Part shown: positions 16,765 through 25,815 of the stretch, piece after piece | How positions within the stretch are numbered: the first letter of the stretch is position 1 | Layout of the letters: each line of letters begins with the position of its first letter | Assembly (NCBI GenBank): GCA_949293185.1 | Contig: CASFCQ010000028.1 | Span: 1 to 61,718, forward strand | Direction: 5' to 3' | DNA length: 61,718 bases | From: an uncultured bacterium | GTDB taxonomy: Bacteria; Cyanobacteriota; Vampirovibrionia; Gastranaerophilales; Gastranaerophilaceae | Notes under the pieces: generated by a model | Databases searched by the model: none | Told to the model about the DNA's origin: nothing | What the model saw: only the letters and a program-made list of their open reading frames with translations | Position numbers and translations under genes: made by a program

Positions 16765-17514
16765 ATGAAGTATGCGGTAATTTCCGATATCCACGGTAAT
16801 ATGGAGGCGCTTGAGGCGGTGCTGAATGATATTGAAACAACAGAAAAAGCAGACAAAATACTCTGTCTCGGAGATTTAGCAATGGCAGGACCTGAGCCGG
16901 CTCTTGCTGTTGAAAAAATAAAATCTCTTGTTGAAGCAGGCAAAATTGATTGTATTCAAGGGAATACCGATAAAATGATTGCTGATTTCAATGATGAAAT
17001 TTTAAACAACCTGCAATCTAAAAACGAAATTATGGCTAATGCTCTGCAAGCTGATGTTAAGGCTTTAAATGATGAGCAAAAAAACTTTCTTAAAAATCTT
17101 CCGGTAAACCATGAGTTCAACTATTTAAATACAAAAATTCTTATGGTGCACGGCTCTCCCAGAAAGAATGATGAAAATATTTTTCCGGAAATGCCAATGT
17201 CTGAAATTGAAGAAATGGTAAAAGATACGGACGCAGATATTATTCTTTGCGGTCATACGCATGTTCCCTGCGGGTATCAAACAGAAAGCAGAAAAACAAT
17301 AGTTAACGACGGGAGTGTCGGAAGACCGTTCAGCGAAGAGCCTAAAGCCTGTTATGCATTGATTGATATTGCTATGGGCTGCATTTCTGTCAGACACAAA
17401 CATATTGCATATGATGTTGACACAGCTTCTAAAAAACTTCTCGCAAGAGGATTTGAAGGCTCTGACAAATTGGCAAAAATGCTGATTCACGCTACATCAA
17501 GGTATCCGCAATAA
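16765..17514 (+). CDS. Calcineurin-like metallophosphoesterase
   Basis: A 249-residue metal-dependent phosphoesterase of the YfcE/MJ0936-like type. Metal-binding motifs are AVISDIHGNMEALE, CLGDLAMAGPEP, IQGNTDKM (the GNTD block), MVHGSPRKN and ILCGHTHVPCGY, with NDGSVGRPF near the end. The middle contains an unusual helical insert of about 50 residues. The ATG at 16765 has GAGG eight bases upstream; a GTG nine bases earlier is less likely. Substrate cannot be told from sequence. purB follows 18 bp later in the same direction. Confidence 0.88.
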   Translation: MKYAVISDIHGNMEALEAVLNDIETTEKADKILCLGDLAMAGPEPALAVEKIKSLVEAGKIDCIQGNTDKMIADFNDEILNNLQSKNEIMANALQADVKALNDEQKNFLKNLPVNHEFNYLNTKILMVHGSPRKNDENIFPEMPMSEIEEMVKDTDADIILCGHTHVPCGYQTESRKTIVNDGSVGRPFSEEPKACYALIDIAMGCISVRHKHIAYDVDTASKKLLARGFEGSDKLAKMLIHATSRYPQ

Positions 17515-17532
17515 ATTTTTGAGGGTAATTAT

Positions 17533-18828
17533 ATGATAGAAAGATATAGTCTAAAAGAAATGAAAGAAATATGGGAGCTGGAATCAAAATTCAATTTCTA
17601 TCTGCAGGTAGAGCTTGCTGTTTGTGAGGCTTATAACGAAATAGGAAAAATCAGTGATGAAGATTTAGACGAAATAAAAAAGAAAGCCTCTTTCAGCATT
17701 GAACGCATTGATGAGATTGAAAAAGAGGTCGGACACGACGTCATTGCTTTTTTAACAAACGTAAATGAAAATGTCGGTGAGGCATCAAGGTTTATACATA
17801 TGGGAATGACAAGCTCTGATGTTATTGATACAGCGTTTGCTCTTCAAATTAAAAAATCCGCTGAAATTATTTTAAAGGATTTAGACAAAGTTATACAAAC
17901 AATAAAAGATAAAGCAACAGAACACAGAGATACTGTATGTATAGGCAGGTCTCACGGGGTTCACGCTGAACCTATGACATTCGGGGTAAAGCTCTGCAGC
18001 TGGCTTGATAATTTTCAACGTGCTAAAAAACGTTTTGAAACAGCACTGGAAGATATTTCAGTAGGACAAATTTCCGGCCCTGTCGGTACTTACAGCAATA
18101 TTTCTCCTGAAATAGAAGAAATCACCTGCAAAAAACTCGGGTTAGCACCTGCAAAAATTTCAACGCAGGTTATATCAAGAGACAGACACGCTTATTTTAT
18201 GCAGGCTCTGGCTCTTATTGCGTGTGCAATAGAACAATGTGCAGTTGAAATCAGACATTTGCAAAGAACAGAAGTTTTAGAAGTTGAAGAAGCATTTAAA
18301 AAAGGGCAAAAAGGCTCTTCTGCTATGCCTCATAAAAAGAATCCGATATCTTCGGAAAATCTTTCCGGACTTGCAAGGATAGTAAAAAGCAACTCATCTG
18401 CAGCTTTGGATAATATTGCTCTCTGGCATGAAAGAGACATATCTCACAGTTCCGTTGAAAGGGTTATTTTCCCGGATTCGTGCATACTTATTGATTATAT
18501 GCTCAACAGATTTAACAATGTTGTAGAAGGACTTGTTGTGCACAAAGATAATATGCTTAAAAACGCTTCATTGTTCGGGGGAATCGTTTATTCTCAAAGA
18601 GTTTTGCTACAACTTACAGAAAAAGGACTTACGCGCGAGCAGGCTTATGCCATTGTCCAGCGCAATGCTCTGGCTGCTTTCAACAAACCTGACGGTAACT
18701 TTAAACAAAATCTGCTGAATGACAGTGAAGTTACATCAACTTTAAGCACTGAAGAAATTGAAAATTGCTTTGATTCGGCGTATTATTTGAGAAATATCTG
18801 TGAAATATACGAAAGATTCGGCGTATAG
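17533..18828 (+). CDS. purB: Adenylosuccinate lyase
   Basis: A 431-residue enzyme of purine synthesis cleaving SAICAR and adenylosuccinate to release fumarate. Visible hallmarks are TSSDVIDTAFALQI, RSHGVHAEPMTFG with the catalytic histidine, and the superfamily signature GSSAMPHKKNPISSENL carrying the mobile-loop serine. Length is right for the short bacterial class. The start has TTGAGGG eight bases before. It lies between a phosphoesterase and an unknown secreted or anchored protein. Confidence 0.97.
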   Translation: MIERYSLKEMKEIWELESKFNFYLQVELAVCEAYNEIGKISDEDLDEIKKKASFSIERIDEIEKEVGHDVIAFLTNVNENVGEASRFIHMGMTSSDVIDTAFALQIKKSAEIILKDLDKVIQTIKDKATEHRDTVCIGRSHGVHAEPMTFGVKLCSWLDNFQRAKKRFETALEDISVGQISGPVGTYSNISPEIEEITCKKLGLAPAKISTQVISRDRHAYFMQALALIACAIEQCAVEIRHLQRTEVLEVEEAFKKGQKGSSAMPHKKNPISSENLSGLARIVKSNSSAALDNIALWHERDISHSSVERVIFPDSCILIDYMLNRFNNVVEGLVVHKDNMLKNASLFGGIVYSQRVLLQLTEKGLTREQAYAIVQRNALAAFNKPDGNFKQNLLNDSEVTSTLSTEEIENCFDSAYYLRNICEIYERFGV

Positions 18829-18849
18829 ACTTGAGATTGAGGTAATTAA

Positions 18850-19596
18850 ATGGGCTGTTTAAAGTTATTGATAAAAATTGTCATAATTATATTTGCAATA
18901 ATCGGCTTTAGAGCAACAGGCTGCTGGGATTGGTGCGTAAAAACCTTTCACCTTAACGAAAAACCGTCTCAGGAATCAATGATAGAAAAAAGCCGTGATG
19001 TTGCTGATTTTTCTGCTGTTCCTGATGAATATGTACTTGCAAAATCAGCCAACATCCTCGGATACAGAGCTGTAATAGCAGAACATGACGCTACTGGACA
19101 AAAGTTTGCCGTTGTTAACGAAAATAAAGGGCTCAAGCTTACAAAGCAGGATTTTAAAAACGGCTCGCTCAAAAAAAAAATCGATGGCATAAACAAAAAA
19201 CTCGAGTATCAGTACATCCATGTTGAGAATTTTAAAATTTTAAAACAGGGAACGATGCGTGCAATGGGACAGACTGTTCCCTATGCACAGTTTCAGGCTG
19301 ATGTGACCAATCTTCCCGTAAAAACTTTAAAAGGAGTAATTGCTGTTGCTCAGGATGATGAAGGCAAAAGCAAAATACTTGTTTCTGCCAACGAAAAAGG
19401 CAAGTATTCGCAAATAATAGCAGAACAGTTTTTTAAAAAAGTTAAATTAACTCAAAATACCGAACCAACAAAAGATAAAAACAAAAAATCAGATGCTAAA
19501 ACCTCTTCCGGCACAAAAGAGAAAATGCTTGAAGCAGCACAAAAAGCTAAAGATATTGCAGAAGAAAAAATAAAGTCAGAAAAAAATGCAAAATAA
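18850..19596 (+). CDS. Membrane-anchored protein of unknown function (248 aa)
   Basis: The N-terminus is one strongly hydrophobic helix (LLIKIVIIIFAIIGF) followed by RATGCWDWC; the first cysteine could be a weak lipoprotein site but lacks the usual leucine. The remaining ~215 residues are polar and probably outside the cytoplasm; the last 60 are lysine-, glutamate- and alanine-rich and likely helical. No family is recognised. The start has GAGG upstream. Its end overlaps ribD by 11 bp. Confidence 0.75.
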   Translation: MGCLKLLIKIVIIIFAIIGFRATGCWDWCVKTFHLNEKPSQESMIEKSRDVADFSAVPDEYVLAKSANILGYRAVIAEHDATGQKFAVVNENKGLKLTKQDFKNGSLKKKIDGINKKLEYQYIHVENFKILKQGTMRAMGQTVPYAQFQADVTNLPVKTLKGVIAVAQDDEGKSKILVSANEKGKYSQIIAEQFFKKVKLTQNTEPTKDKNKKSDAKTSSGTKEKMLEAAQKAKDIAEEKIKSEKNAK

Positions 19597-20695
19597 AAAT
19601 TATGAAAAATATATAAAAAAATGTATTGCTCTGGCGAAAAAAGGCGAGGGCAATGTTTCGCCCAACCCTCTGGTCGGTGCTGTTGTGCTTGATAAACACG
19701 GCAATGTTGCAGGATGCGGCTGGCACAAAAAGTACGGAGAAGCACACGCAGAAGTTAATGCAATAAAAATGGCTCAAGAAAACGGAAAAGATATAAAAGA
19801 CGGAACGATTTTTGTCAGTCTTGAACCCTGCTCTCATTACGGAAAAACACCTCCCTGTGCTGATTTGATAATAGAAAAGGGCTTGAAAAAAGTAGTAGCA
19901 GGATGTGTAGACCCAAACCCAAAAGTTGCAGGCAGAGGACTTGAAAAGCTTAAAAATGCGGGTATAGAAGTTGTTAGCGGTATCTTAGAGGACGAATGCA
20001 AAGAACTAAATGAAATTTTTATAAAAAATCAACTTCAAAAAAAGCCTTTTGTTGCTATTAAAACAGCAGTAACTTTGGACGGAAAAATTGCAACCAGAAC
20101 AGGCGATTCAAAATGGATTACCTCGAAAAAATCACGTACTTATGTGCAAAGGTTAAGAAACAAATATGACGCCATACTCACAGGCTCTGGTACTGTTATT
20201 GCAGACAATCCGTCACTAACCTGCCGTATGAAAAACGGAGTAAACCCAGTGCGTGTGATAATTGATTCAAACGCAATAACTCCTGCCAACGCAAAAGTGT
20301 ACAATAATGACGGGACACGGGTTATTCTTGCTGTTAGAGAGGATATCTCTGTGCAGAAGATTGAAAAACATTCTGCTAATGTTGAAATCCTTAAATGCCC
20401 AATAAATCCTGATACAGGGAAAATAGATTTAAATATTTTAGTTGAAAAACTTTTTGAAAAAGGCATAATGAGTATTTTAATCGAAGCAGGCGGGGGGTTA
20501 AACGGAGCTTTTTTAAATGCAAGACTTGTTGACAAGCTGTATCAGTTTGTTGCCCCTAAAATTATCGGTGATAATTTAGCCAAAAGTTGGGTTGAAGGTT
20601 TTGATATACAAAAAATTAACGGGTGTATTAAACTTGAACTAAAACAGACTAAAACTTTCGGACAGGATGTTTTATTTGTACTGAAAAAAACTTAA
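19586..20695 (+). CDS. ribD: Riboflavin biosynthesis deaminase/reductase RibD
   Basis: A 369-residue bifunctional enzyme acting on the GTP-derived pyrimidine in steps two and three of riboflavin synthesis. The deaminase half has NPLVGAVV, the zinc motif HAEVNAI and EPCSHYGKTPPCAD. The reductase half begins VAIKTAVTLDGKIATRTGDSKWITS and contains ILIEAGGGLNGAFL. Length is typical. No other rib gene follows and there is no FMN riboswitch upstream, so riboflavin genes are scattered. The start lies inside the preceding gene. Confidence 0.96.
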   Translation: MQNKNYEKYIKKCIALAKKGEGNVSPNPLVGAVVLDKHGNVAGCGWHKKYGEAHAEVNAIKMAQENGKDIKDGTIFVSLEPCSHYGKTPPCADLIIEKGLKKVVAGCVDPNPKVAGRGLEKLKNAGIEVVSGILEDECKELNEIFIKNQLQKKPFVAIKTAVTLDGKIATRTGDSKWITSKKSRTYVQRLRNKYDAILTGSGTVIADNPSLTCRMKNGVNPVRVIIDSNAITPANAKVYNNDGTRVILAVREDISVQKIEKHSANVEILKCPINPDTGKIDLNILVEKLFEKGIMSILIEAGGGLNGAFLNARLVDKLYQFVAPKIIGDNLAKSWVEGFDIQKINGCIKLELKQTKTFGQDVLFVLKKT

Positions 20696-20825
20696 CTAAT
20701 GACACACTACAGCCAATCTGTTTTGCAGGTAATTATAAAATAAAAGCTTTGCAAAACTTATAAATTGTGAAACAATAATATAAAGAAATTGTTTTTCGCA
20801 TCATTTATTATGAAAGGGTAAAATT

Positions 20826-22217
20826 TTGTTCGAACGTTTTACAGAAAAGGCAATAAACATTATTGCAACAGCACAAAAAGAAGCAGCAGACTCACAAACA
20901 TATAAAATTTACCCTGAACATATTCTGCTTGGGATACTGGAAACTAAAAACAATATATGCTCTCGCCTTCTTGCATATGGAGGGATGAACGTTGATACAT
21001 TCAGAGAATATGTATATTCAAAATATAAAAATATTTCCCATGAATTCAAACACACTAACATTGCTTTCAGCATAGAATCCCAAAAAATTATAAAATTAGC
21101 CTCAGAGCTGGCAACAAAACGTACAAAGTCTTATATAAGACCGGAGCATATACTGCTTGCATTAATAATGATTGGTGAAAAATCAGACTCTTCTATTGCT
21201 GAAGATTTTAAAGAGTATATTTCTGACATAAAAAAACTAAAACAAACGCTTTTAACTCTCATTGCAAAAAATGACAAAAGGAATATTCTCCATCCCGAAC
21301 TTGAAAAAAGAGAACCGCAAAGTGAATATTCTACTATCCAGTCAATTTTCAAAGAGGGAGAAGCTCAATCCATACTGGAACGTGCAGTTGCAAAACTTAC
21401 AGCTTCACATTACGAAATTCTTGGCACAGAACAAATTGTTCAGTCAATACTGGAAGATTCCAACTCTGAAATAACAAAACTTTTGAATGAATCAGGTATT
21501 AACCTTGACAGCTATTGCACAAAACTAAAAGAAATTTCTTCAAGACAGGCGGAATTTGAAGAAAAACAAATTATCTTTACACCTAACGCATTTAAGACAA
21601 TGCTTCTGGCTTTTGAAACAGCAAAAGAGCTGGGTTCGGCAAGCGTAAAGCCTGAACACATCATACTAGGTGTTTTAAAAGCCAAAAGCGGTATTGCATA
21701 CAATATTTTTAAAGAATTACACATTGTAGACGATGACCTTGCACACAAAATTATTAAACCGATTGAAAAACAAATGCCGGAAACACTCACTATCTTACGT
21801 CTGGCAAAAAGAGAAGCGCAGTCTATGAACAGAAATATTGTGGGCAGTGAATTTATACTTCTCGGTATACTTGGAGAAGGTGCGGGCATAGGTGCAAGAG
21901 TTCTTTCTCAGCTCGGAGTGACAACAAAAGATGCTCGTATTGAGGTTGAAAGAGTTCTCGGTTACGGCAACTCATACACATTCGGAGAGATTGTATTCTC
22001 CGACAGAGCCAAAAAGATTTTGGAAATTGCTTGGGAAAAAGCTAAAAAACACAAAAATTCTAAAATAGAATCAGAAAATCTTCTCTGGGCTATCACCCAG
22101 ACTCCTGATTCAGTTGCAATGCAAGTTCTGGCAAACCTCGGAGTTGATGTTCTTGAAATTAATCAGGGAATATTAAAAGAGCTTGAGGCTTTAAAAAATT
22201 CAGATAAATCTGAATAA
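20826..22217 (+). CDS. Stand-alone multi-repeat Clp N-domain protein (no ATPase)
   Basis: A 463-residue protein beginning MFERFTEKAINIIATAQKEA, exactly how ClpC unfoldases begin, and continuing with Clp-N repeats. I count six related repeats (about residues 1-75, 76-145, 176-245, 250-315, 318-380, 388-455), each with a hallmark such as PEHILLGIL, PEHILLALI, PEHIILGVL, SEFILLGIL or SENLLWAI. There is no Walker motif, so it is not an unfoldase; it may bind substrates or adaptors, or cap ClpC. The start is TTG at 20826 with AAAGGG upstream. Repeats 1-2, 4 and 5-6 are clear, repeat 3 is weaker. Confidence 0.88.
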   Translation: MFERFTEKAINIIATAQKEAADSQTYKIYPEHILLGILETKNNICSRLLAYGGMNVDTFREYVYSKYKNISHEFKHTNIAFSIESQKIIKLASELATKRTKSYIRPEHILLALIMIGEKSDSSIAEDFKEYISDIKKLKQTLLTLIAKNDKRNILHPELEKREPQSEYSTIQSIFKEGEAQSILERAVAKLTASHYEILGTEQIVQSILEDSNSEITKLLNESGINLDSYCTKLKEISSRQAEFEEKQIIFTPNAFKTMLLAFETAKELGSASVKPEHIILGVLKAKSGIAYNIFKELHIVDDDLAHKIIKPIEKQMPETLTILRLAKREAQSMNRNIVGSEFILLGILGEGAGIGARVLSQLGVTTKDARIEVERVLGYGNSYTFGEIVFSDRAKKILEIAWEKAKKHKNSKIESENLLWAITQTPDSVAMQVLANLGVDVLEINQGILKELEALKNSDKSE

Positions 22218-22463
22218 CTAAACTTCAACAAATAATTTTCTTCCTACGATATTCGGTTTTCCGTTGTAATATCCTGCAAAATATCCGCCTCTTACAGGTT
22301 GGTTTTTACCGTAAAAACTTGATGATACAGAAGTATTCTGCATAAAAGGATTTGTCGAAGGAGCAGCGAACGGATTTGCTGATGCAGGACGAACAGATGT
22401 AATAGCCGTAGTTTGCTGCGGGGTCAATGTCTTTGAAATTAAACCTAAAAGATTTTGTATCAT
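22218..22463 (-). CDS. Small protein of unknown function (81 aa)
   Basis: From the ATG at 22463, which has AGGACTGTT before it, the product starts MIQNLLGLISKTL, then has a low-complexity middle rich in Asn, Pro, Ser, Thr and Ala (NPFAAPSTNPFMQNTS) and ends with GGYFAGYYNGKPN. A frame extends upstream to 22481 without a better site. It is convergent with the Clp-repeat gene, whose stop it adjoins. No family is recognised; the coding call rests on the ribosome site and uninterrupted frame. Confidence 0.55.
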   Translation of the reverse strand: MIQNLLGLISKTLTPQQTTAITSVRPASANPFAAPSTNPFMQNTSVSSSFYGKNQPVRGGYFAGYYNGKPNIVGRKLFVEV

Positions 22464-22643
22464 AACAGTCCTTTCACACACCTAATTTATCAACAATTAA
22501 AATATACGGATTTTTTACAATCTGTCATGATTATTATAATACATTATTAAATTTTGTTAAGACATGTTTTCAAAAATCACCTGAAATGCGTATGCAAAAT
22601 TTTTATAAAAGTGCAAAAATATTTACGGGACAGGAGAATTATT

Positions 22644-22850
22644 ATGATGAAAAAATGCCCGTTTAACTTTGATATTTGTACACCTGAGTGTGCTCTATTC
22701 ATTGCCCCGGCTGATATAAACGAATTCGTTGCCAACCGTCTGACAAGCATCGGCGTTTTTGACAGAGAAAAAGGCATGTGTTCATTCAAGCACAAAGCTC
22801 TCGCAAAAAGCAGAGAAATTTTTGAAAAAAGCCAGCAGAATAAATTCTAA
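22644..22850 (+). CDS. Small cysteine-containing protein (68 aa)
   Basis: The ATG at 22644 has a good site (AGGAG nine bases upstream); an adjacent second ATG could also serve. The product MMKKCPFNFDICTPECALF has cysteines spaced C-X6-C-X3-C near the N-terminus and one more near residue 46 (GMCSFKH), then a basic helical tail. Four cysteines in a short cytoplasmic protein suggest metal binding, but I recognise no family. An in-frame extension to 22554 lacks a ribosome site. Confidence 0.6.
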   Translation: MMKKCPFNFDICTPECALFIAPADINEFVANRLTSIGVFDREKGMCSFKHKALAKSREIFEKSQQNKF

Positions 22851-22913
22851 AACACTGGATTTATTAACAAAAATTATTATAAACTTGTTATAAAGCACTA
22901 ATGGAAGCAAAAA

Positions 22914-23903
22914 ATGAGCGATTTAAGCCTCGGTCAATTTTTAAAAAATGTGTTCGACTACAGCACAGGAAAACCCGTACAGCAGCAGCCTGGCAAAGTT
23001 GCCAATGAAAATTTTCAGCGTGCTCAAAATGAAGCAATGAAAATGGTTCAGCAAACTGCCCAAAATATTACCCAAAATCTTGTTCAACAGCAAAATATTC
23101 TGCAAACCCAGATGATGCTGAAAGAATTGTCTACAGCCCAGCAATCATGGCTTATGAGGCACATGTTTGATTTTCCTGAAAACATTACACAACTATTAGA
23201 AACAATTGTCACTGACGGAAAAAAGGTCTCTGCTCAAGAGCTGTTAGCACTAATGAACAAGGAACTTGATTTATCCAAACTACTGGTATTGCTGCAGACT
23301 AACGGAAAAACAGCTCTTGAAAAAATAGCAAAAATGATTGCCACAATGAATCAATCCGGCATTTACAATACCCAGCAGCTTAAAGAAATGTCAGTTTTGA
23401 TAAATGCCTGCATACCCGCAAATGATGCCTCCCAAACTCAAATTTTAAAAAGTTTTATGATTATGTATTTACCGTGGCTTCCTCTCAACGAAAGCAGCGG
23501 CTTTAATATAGGTGCTCAGGCAGATGAAACAGGAGAAAAATCCTCTGCCGAAGATACAATAACAATCTATATAACAACAAAAAACTACGGCATCGTTAAA
23601 ATATTTTTGTACAAAGAAACAGACGGCTATGATATGGATGTAAATTGCCGCGAAGATTTTCCTAAAGACAAATTGCATGAAGCTATTAAGAGCGATTCCA
23701 CATTCGTACTTAAAAACCCGCCAACATATACAATAAGAGCCGGGTCAAACGAAGAGCAGCAAAAAAACGAAACAAACATAACTTTTTCAAAAAGTTTAAA
23801 AGTTACCCCGCAGCTGCTAATCATTATTCACGCTATTATAAAACTTATTAGTGATATAGATGCCAACGGCACTCTGCAGGAAAAGAGGAAAGAAGAATTA
23901 TAA
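22914..23903 (+). CDS. Possible FliK/SctP-like export-control protein (329 aa)
   Basis: The N-terminal ~80 residues are Gln- and Asn-rich and probably disordered; the middle is helical. Around residues 185-250 comes MYLPWLPLNE, a spacer, then TITIYITTKNYGIVKIFLYK, a pattern resembling the C-terminal core of flagellar hook-length proteins (FliK), which touch FlhB. The next gene encodes an FlhB homolog, supporting the idea. Similarity is faint, so the assignment is an inference. The start has GGAAG eight bases upstream. Confidence 0.5.
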   Translation: MSDLSLGQFLKNVFDYSTGKPVQQQPGKVANENFQRAQNEAMKMVQQTAQNITQNLVQQQNILQTQMMLKELSTAQQSWLMRHMFDFPENITQLLETIVTDGKKVSAQELLALMNKELDLSKLLVLLQTNGKTALEKIAKMIATMNQSGIYNTQQLKEMSVLINACIPANDASQTQILKSFMIMYLPWLPLNESSGFNIGAQADETGEKSSAEDTITIYITTKNYGIVKIFLYKETDGYDMDVNCREDFPKDKLHEAIKSDSTFVLKNPPTYTIRAGSNEEQQKNETNITFSKSLKVTPQLLIIIHAIIKLISDIDANGTLQEKRKEEL

Positions 23904-24037
23904 AACACTATATACCCGCGATGATTAAAAAAATAAAAAATGAAAATTTAACGATTACAGAACTAATTATTATATTTTATGATAATATATTTATTAAGTT
24001 GAGTAAGGATAGACTAAAAAGTTAGGACCCTTTCCCC

Positions 24038-25801
24038 ATGGGTGATGAAGATAAGCAGTTTGAGGCATCGCACCAAAAACTGGAAAAAGCAAGAAAAGAA
24101 GGTCAGGTTGTAAAATCCAAGGATTTTTCAACAGCTATTGCAATGATAGTTATGTTTTTTGCAATAGCAAAGCTGTCTCCGTTTATATTCGACCAGATTT
24201 CACGTCTTTTCGTTCTTTGCTACGAGCAAATTCCCAACCAGCATTTGGAATCAATCGGAATGCCGTATCTCCTTTTTATTACCCTTGTTCCTACAGTGTT
24301 GATTATTGGTCCTATTCTAGCCCTCGCTATGTTTATTGCAATTATTGGTGATTTTATACAGGTAGGACCTTTGTTTACCACCACTCCGCTTGCTCCAAAG
24401 CTGGACAAGCTTAATCCTACAAAGTATTTTAAAAACCTTATGTCCGTAAAGACTTTGTTTGAGCTTGTTAAAAACATTATCAAAGTTGTCATTTTGGGTT
24501 ATGTAGGATGGTCTGTATACAGCTCGCATTTTGAAGTAATACTAGGACTTGCGGCAATGGATAACCATTTTGCGGTTATGCAGGAATTTGGCGCGCTTAT
24601 TATGGATTTCGTTATAAAAGCAAGCATTGCTTTTCTCATTATTTCTGCAGCCGACTACGGGATGACCCGCTGGAAATTTTTGCAAGACCAGAAGATGTCC
24701 TTTAAAGAAGTAAAGGATGAATACAAAAACACAGAAGGAGACCCCAACGTCAAGGCTGCATTGCGTCAACGACGCCAGCAGATGATGCAGCAGGGTATGA
24801 TGGACGCTGTACCGGATGCTGATTTTGTTGTTACAAACCCCACACATGTTGCCTGTGCATTAAAATATGATCAGGAAACAATGGAATCCCCAAAACTTGT
24901 AGCCAAAGGTACAGAGCTTTTTGCCAAAAAGATTATAGAAATAGCAAGAGAACACGGAGTACCTGTTGTAGAGAATCCTCCCGTTGCACGTGCACTTTTC
25001 AGGCTCGTTGATGTAAACCGTGAAATCCCGCCTGATTTGTATAAAGCCGTAGCAGAAATCTTATTATTTGTATATAATTTGCGAAATTCTCAAAAACCTA
25101 GTAATATAAATACTAAGATGAGTGATAGAAGTGACAGAAATAACGCTTCTCAAAATAAAATTAAAGAATATATTTCAATCGTTGAAAAGGTTGCAAAAGT
25201 AGAACACAGACGTATACCTTCTCACATGGTGGATTATGAAGAACTTGTTTCTATCGGTATTATTGCGGTTCAGGCAATGATTAAAAACAAAACACCTGAG
25301 CAGCTTGAAAAATATAATACCTCCTACATTTCTACCGCCGTGAGATGGGCAATCAGAAATGAACTTAGAAACAGATATAAATGGTATACTCTAAAACACA
25401 AAACTGACAGCGAAACTGCTGAAGCAGCAGGAGCAGACGACGCTCTTGATGTTTCTCCGGGAAAAGTAAGAGAAGCTATTTACGAAACAATTTTGTCTAT
25501 TGATTCAATAGCAGCAGCATCGTCAGACAATGACTCTCCGTTTGATTTTATCAAAGACCCGCATGCTCTTCCTGATGAAAAAGCAGAAATCAGCGAACTG
25601 GGAAAAGCAATCAGAGAAGCTATTGCAACACTTCCTCAAAAAGACAGACTGGTAGTTGAATACAGATTTTACAGAAACATGCAGGTTAAAGAAATTGCCG
25701 AGCAGGTCGGGCTGTCTTCTTCACGTATTACAAGAATTGTTCAGGCAGCGCTTAATCACGTCAGGGAATACCTTGTCGCTCATGAACATTACGGTTATTA
25801 A
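24038..25801 (+). CDS. flhB: FlhB-type export-gate protein fused to a sigma factor
   Basis: One uninterrupted frame of 587 residues. Residues 1-360 are a complete FlhB/SctU protein: QKLEKARKEGQVVKSKD, four membrane helices to about residue 210, ISAADYGMTRWKFLQDQKMS, and the self-cleaving NPTH motif with N267 in VVTNPTHVACALKYD, followed by PVVENPPVARALFR. Residues 361-587 form a sigma-28-like factor: region 2 (VDYEELVSIGIIAVQAM, STAVRWAIRNELRNRYKWY) and region 4 (LPQKDRLVVEYRF, VKEIAEQVGLSSSRITRIV). The joint (near 25118) has an in-frame ATG but no ribosome site before it. In known systems FlhB and FliA are separate proteins. Confidence 0.85.
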   Translation: MGDEDKQFEASHQKLEKARKEGQVVKSKDFSTAIAMIVMFFAIAKLSPFIFDQISRLFVLCYEQIPNQHLESIGMPYLLFITLVPTVLIIGPILALAMFIAIIGDFIQVGPLFTTTPLAPKLDKLNPTKYFKNLMSVKTLFELVKNIIKVVILGYVGWSVYSSHFEVILGLAAMDNHFAVMQEFGALIMDFVIKASIAFLIISAADYGMTRWKFLQDQKMSFKEVKDEYKNTEGDPNVKAALRQRRQQMMQQGMMDAVPDADFVVTNPTHVACALKYDQETMESPKLVAKGTELFAKKIIEIAREHGVPVVENPPVARALFRLVDVNREIPPDLYKAVAEILLFVYNLRNSQKPSNINTKMSDRSDRNNASQNKIKEYISIVEKVAKVEHRRIPSHMVDYEELVSIGIIAVQAMIKNKTPEQLEKYNTSYISTAVRWAIRNELRNRYKWYTLKHKTDSETAEAAGADDALDVSPGKVREAIYETILSIDSIAAASSDNDSPFDFIKDPHALPDEKAEISELGKAIREAIATLPQKDRLVVEYRFYRNMQVKEIAEQVGLSSSRITRIVQAALNHVREYLVAHEHYGY

Positions 25802-25815
25802 TCAGGTCTTATCCG

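Noticed and set aside
25118..25801. Separate sigma-factor gene starting at the ATG at 25118
   Set aside because: The ATG is in frame with flhB, no stop intervenes and no ribosome site precedes it. Internal initiation remains possible, but a fusion is the simpler reading.
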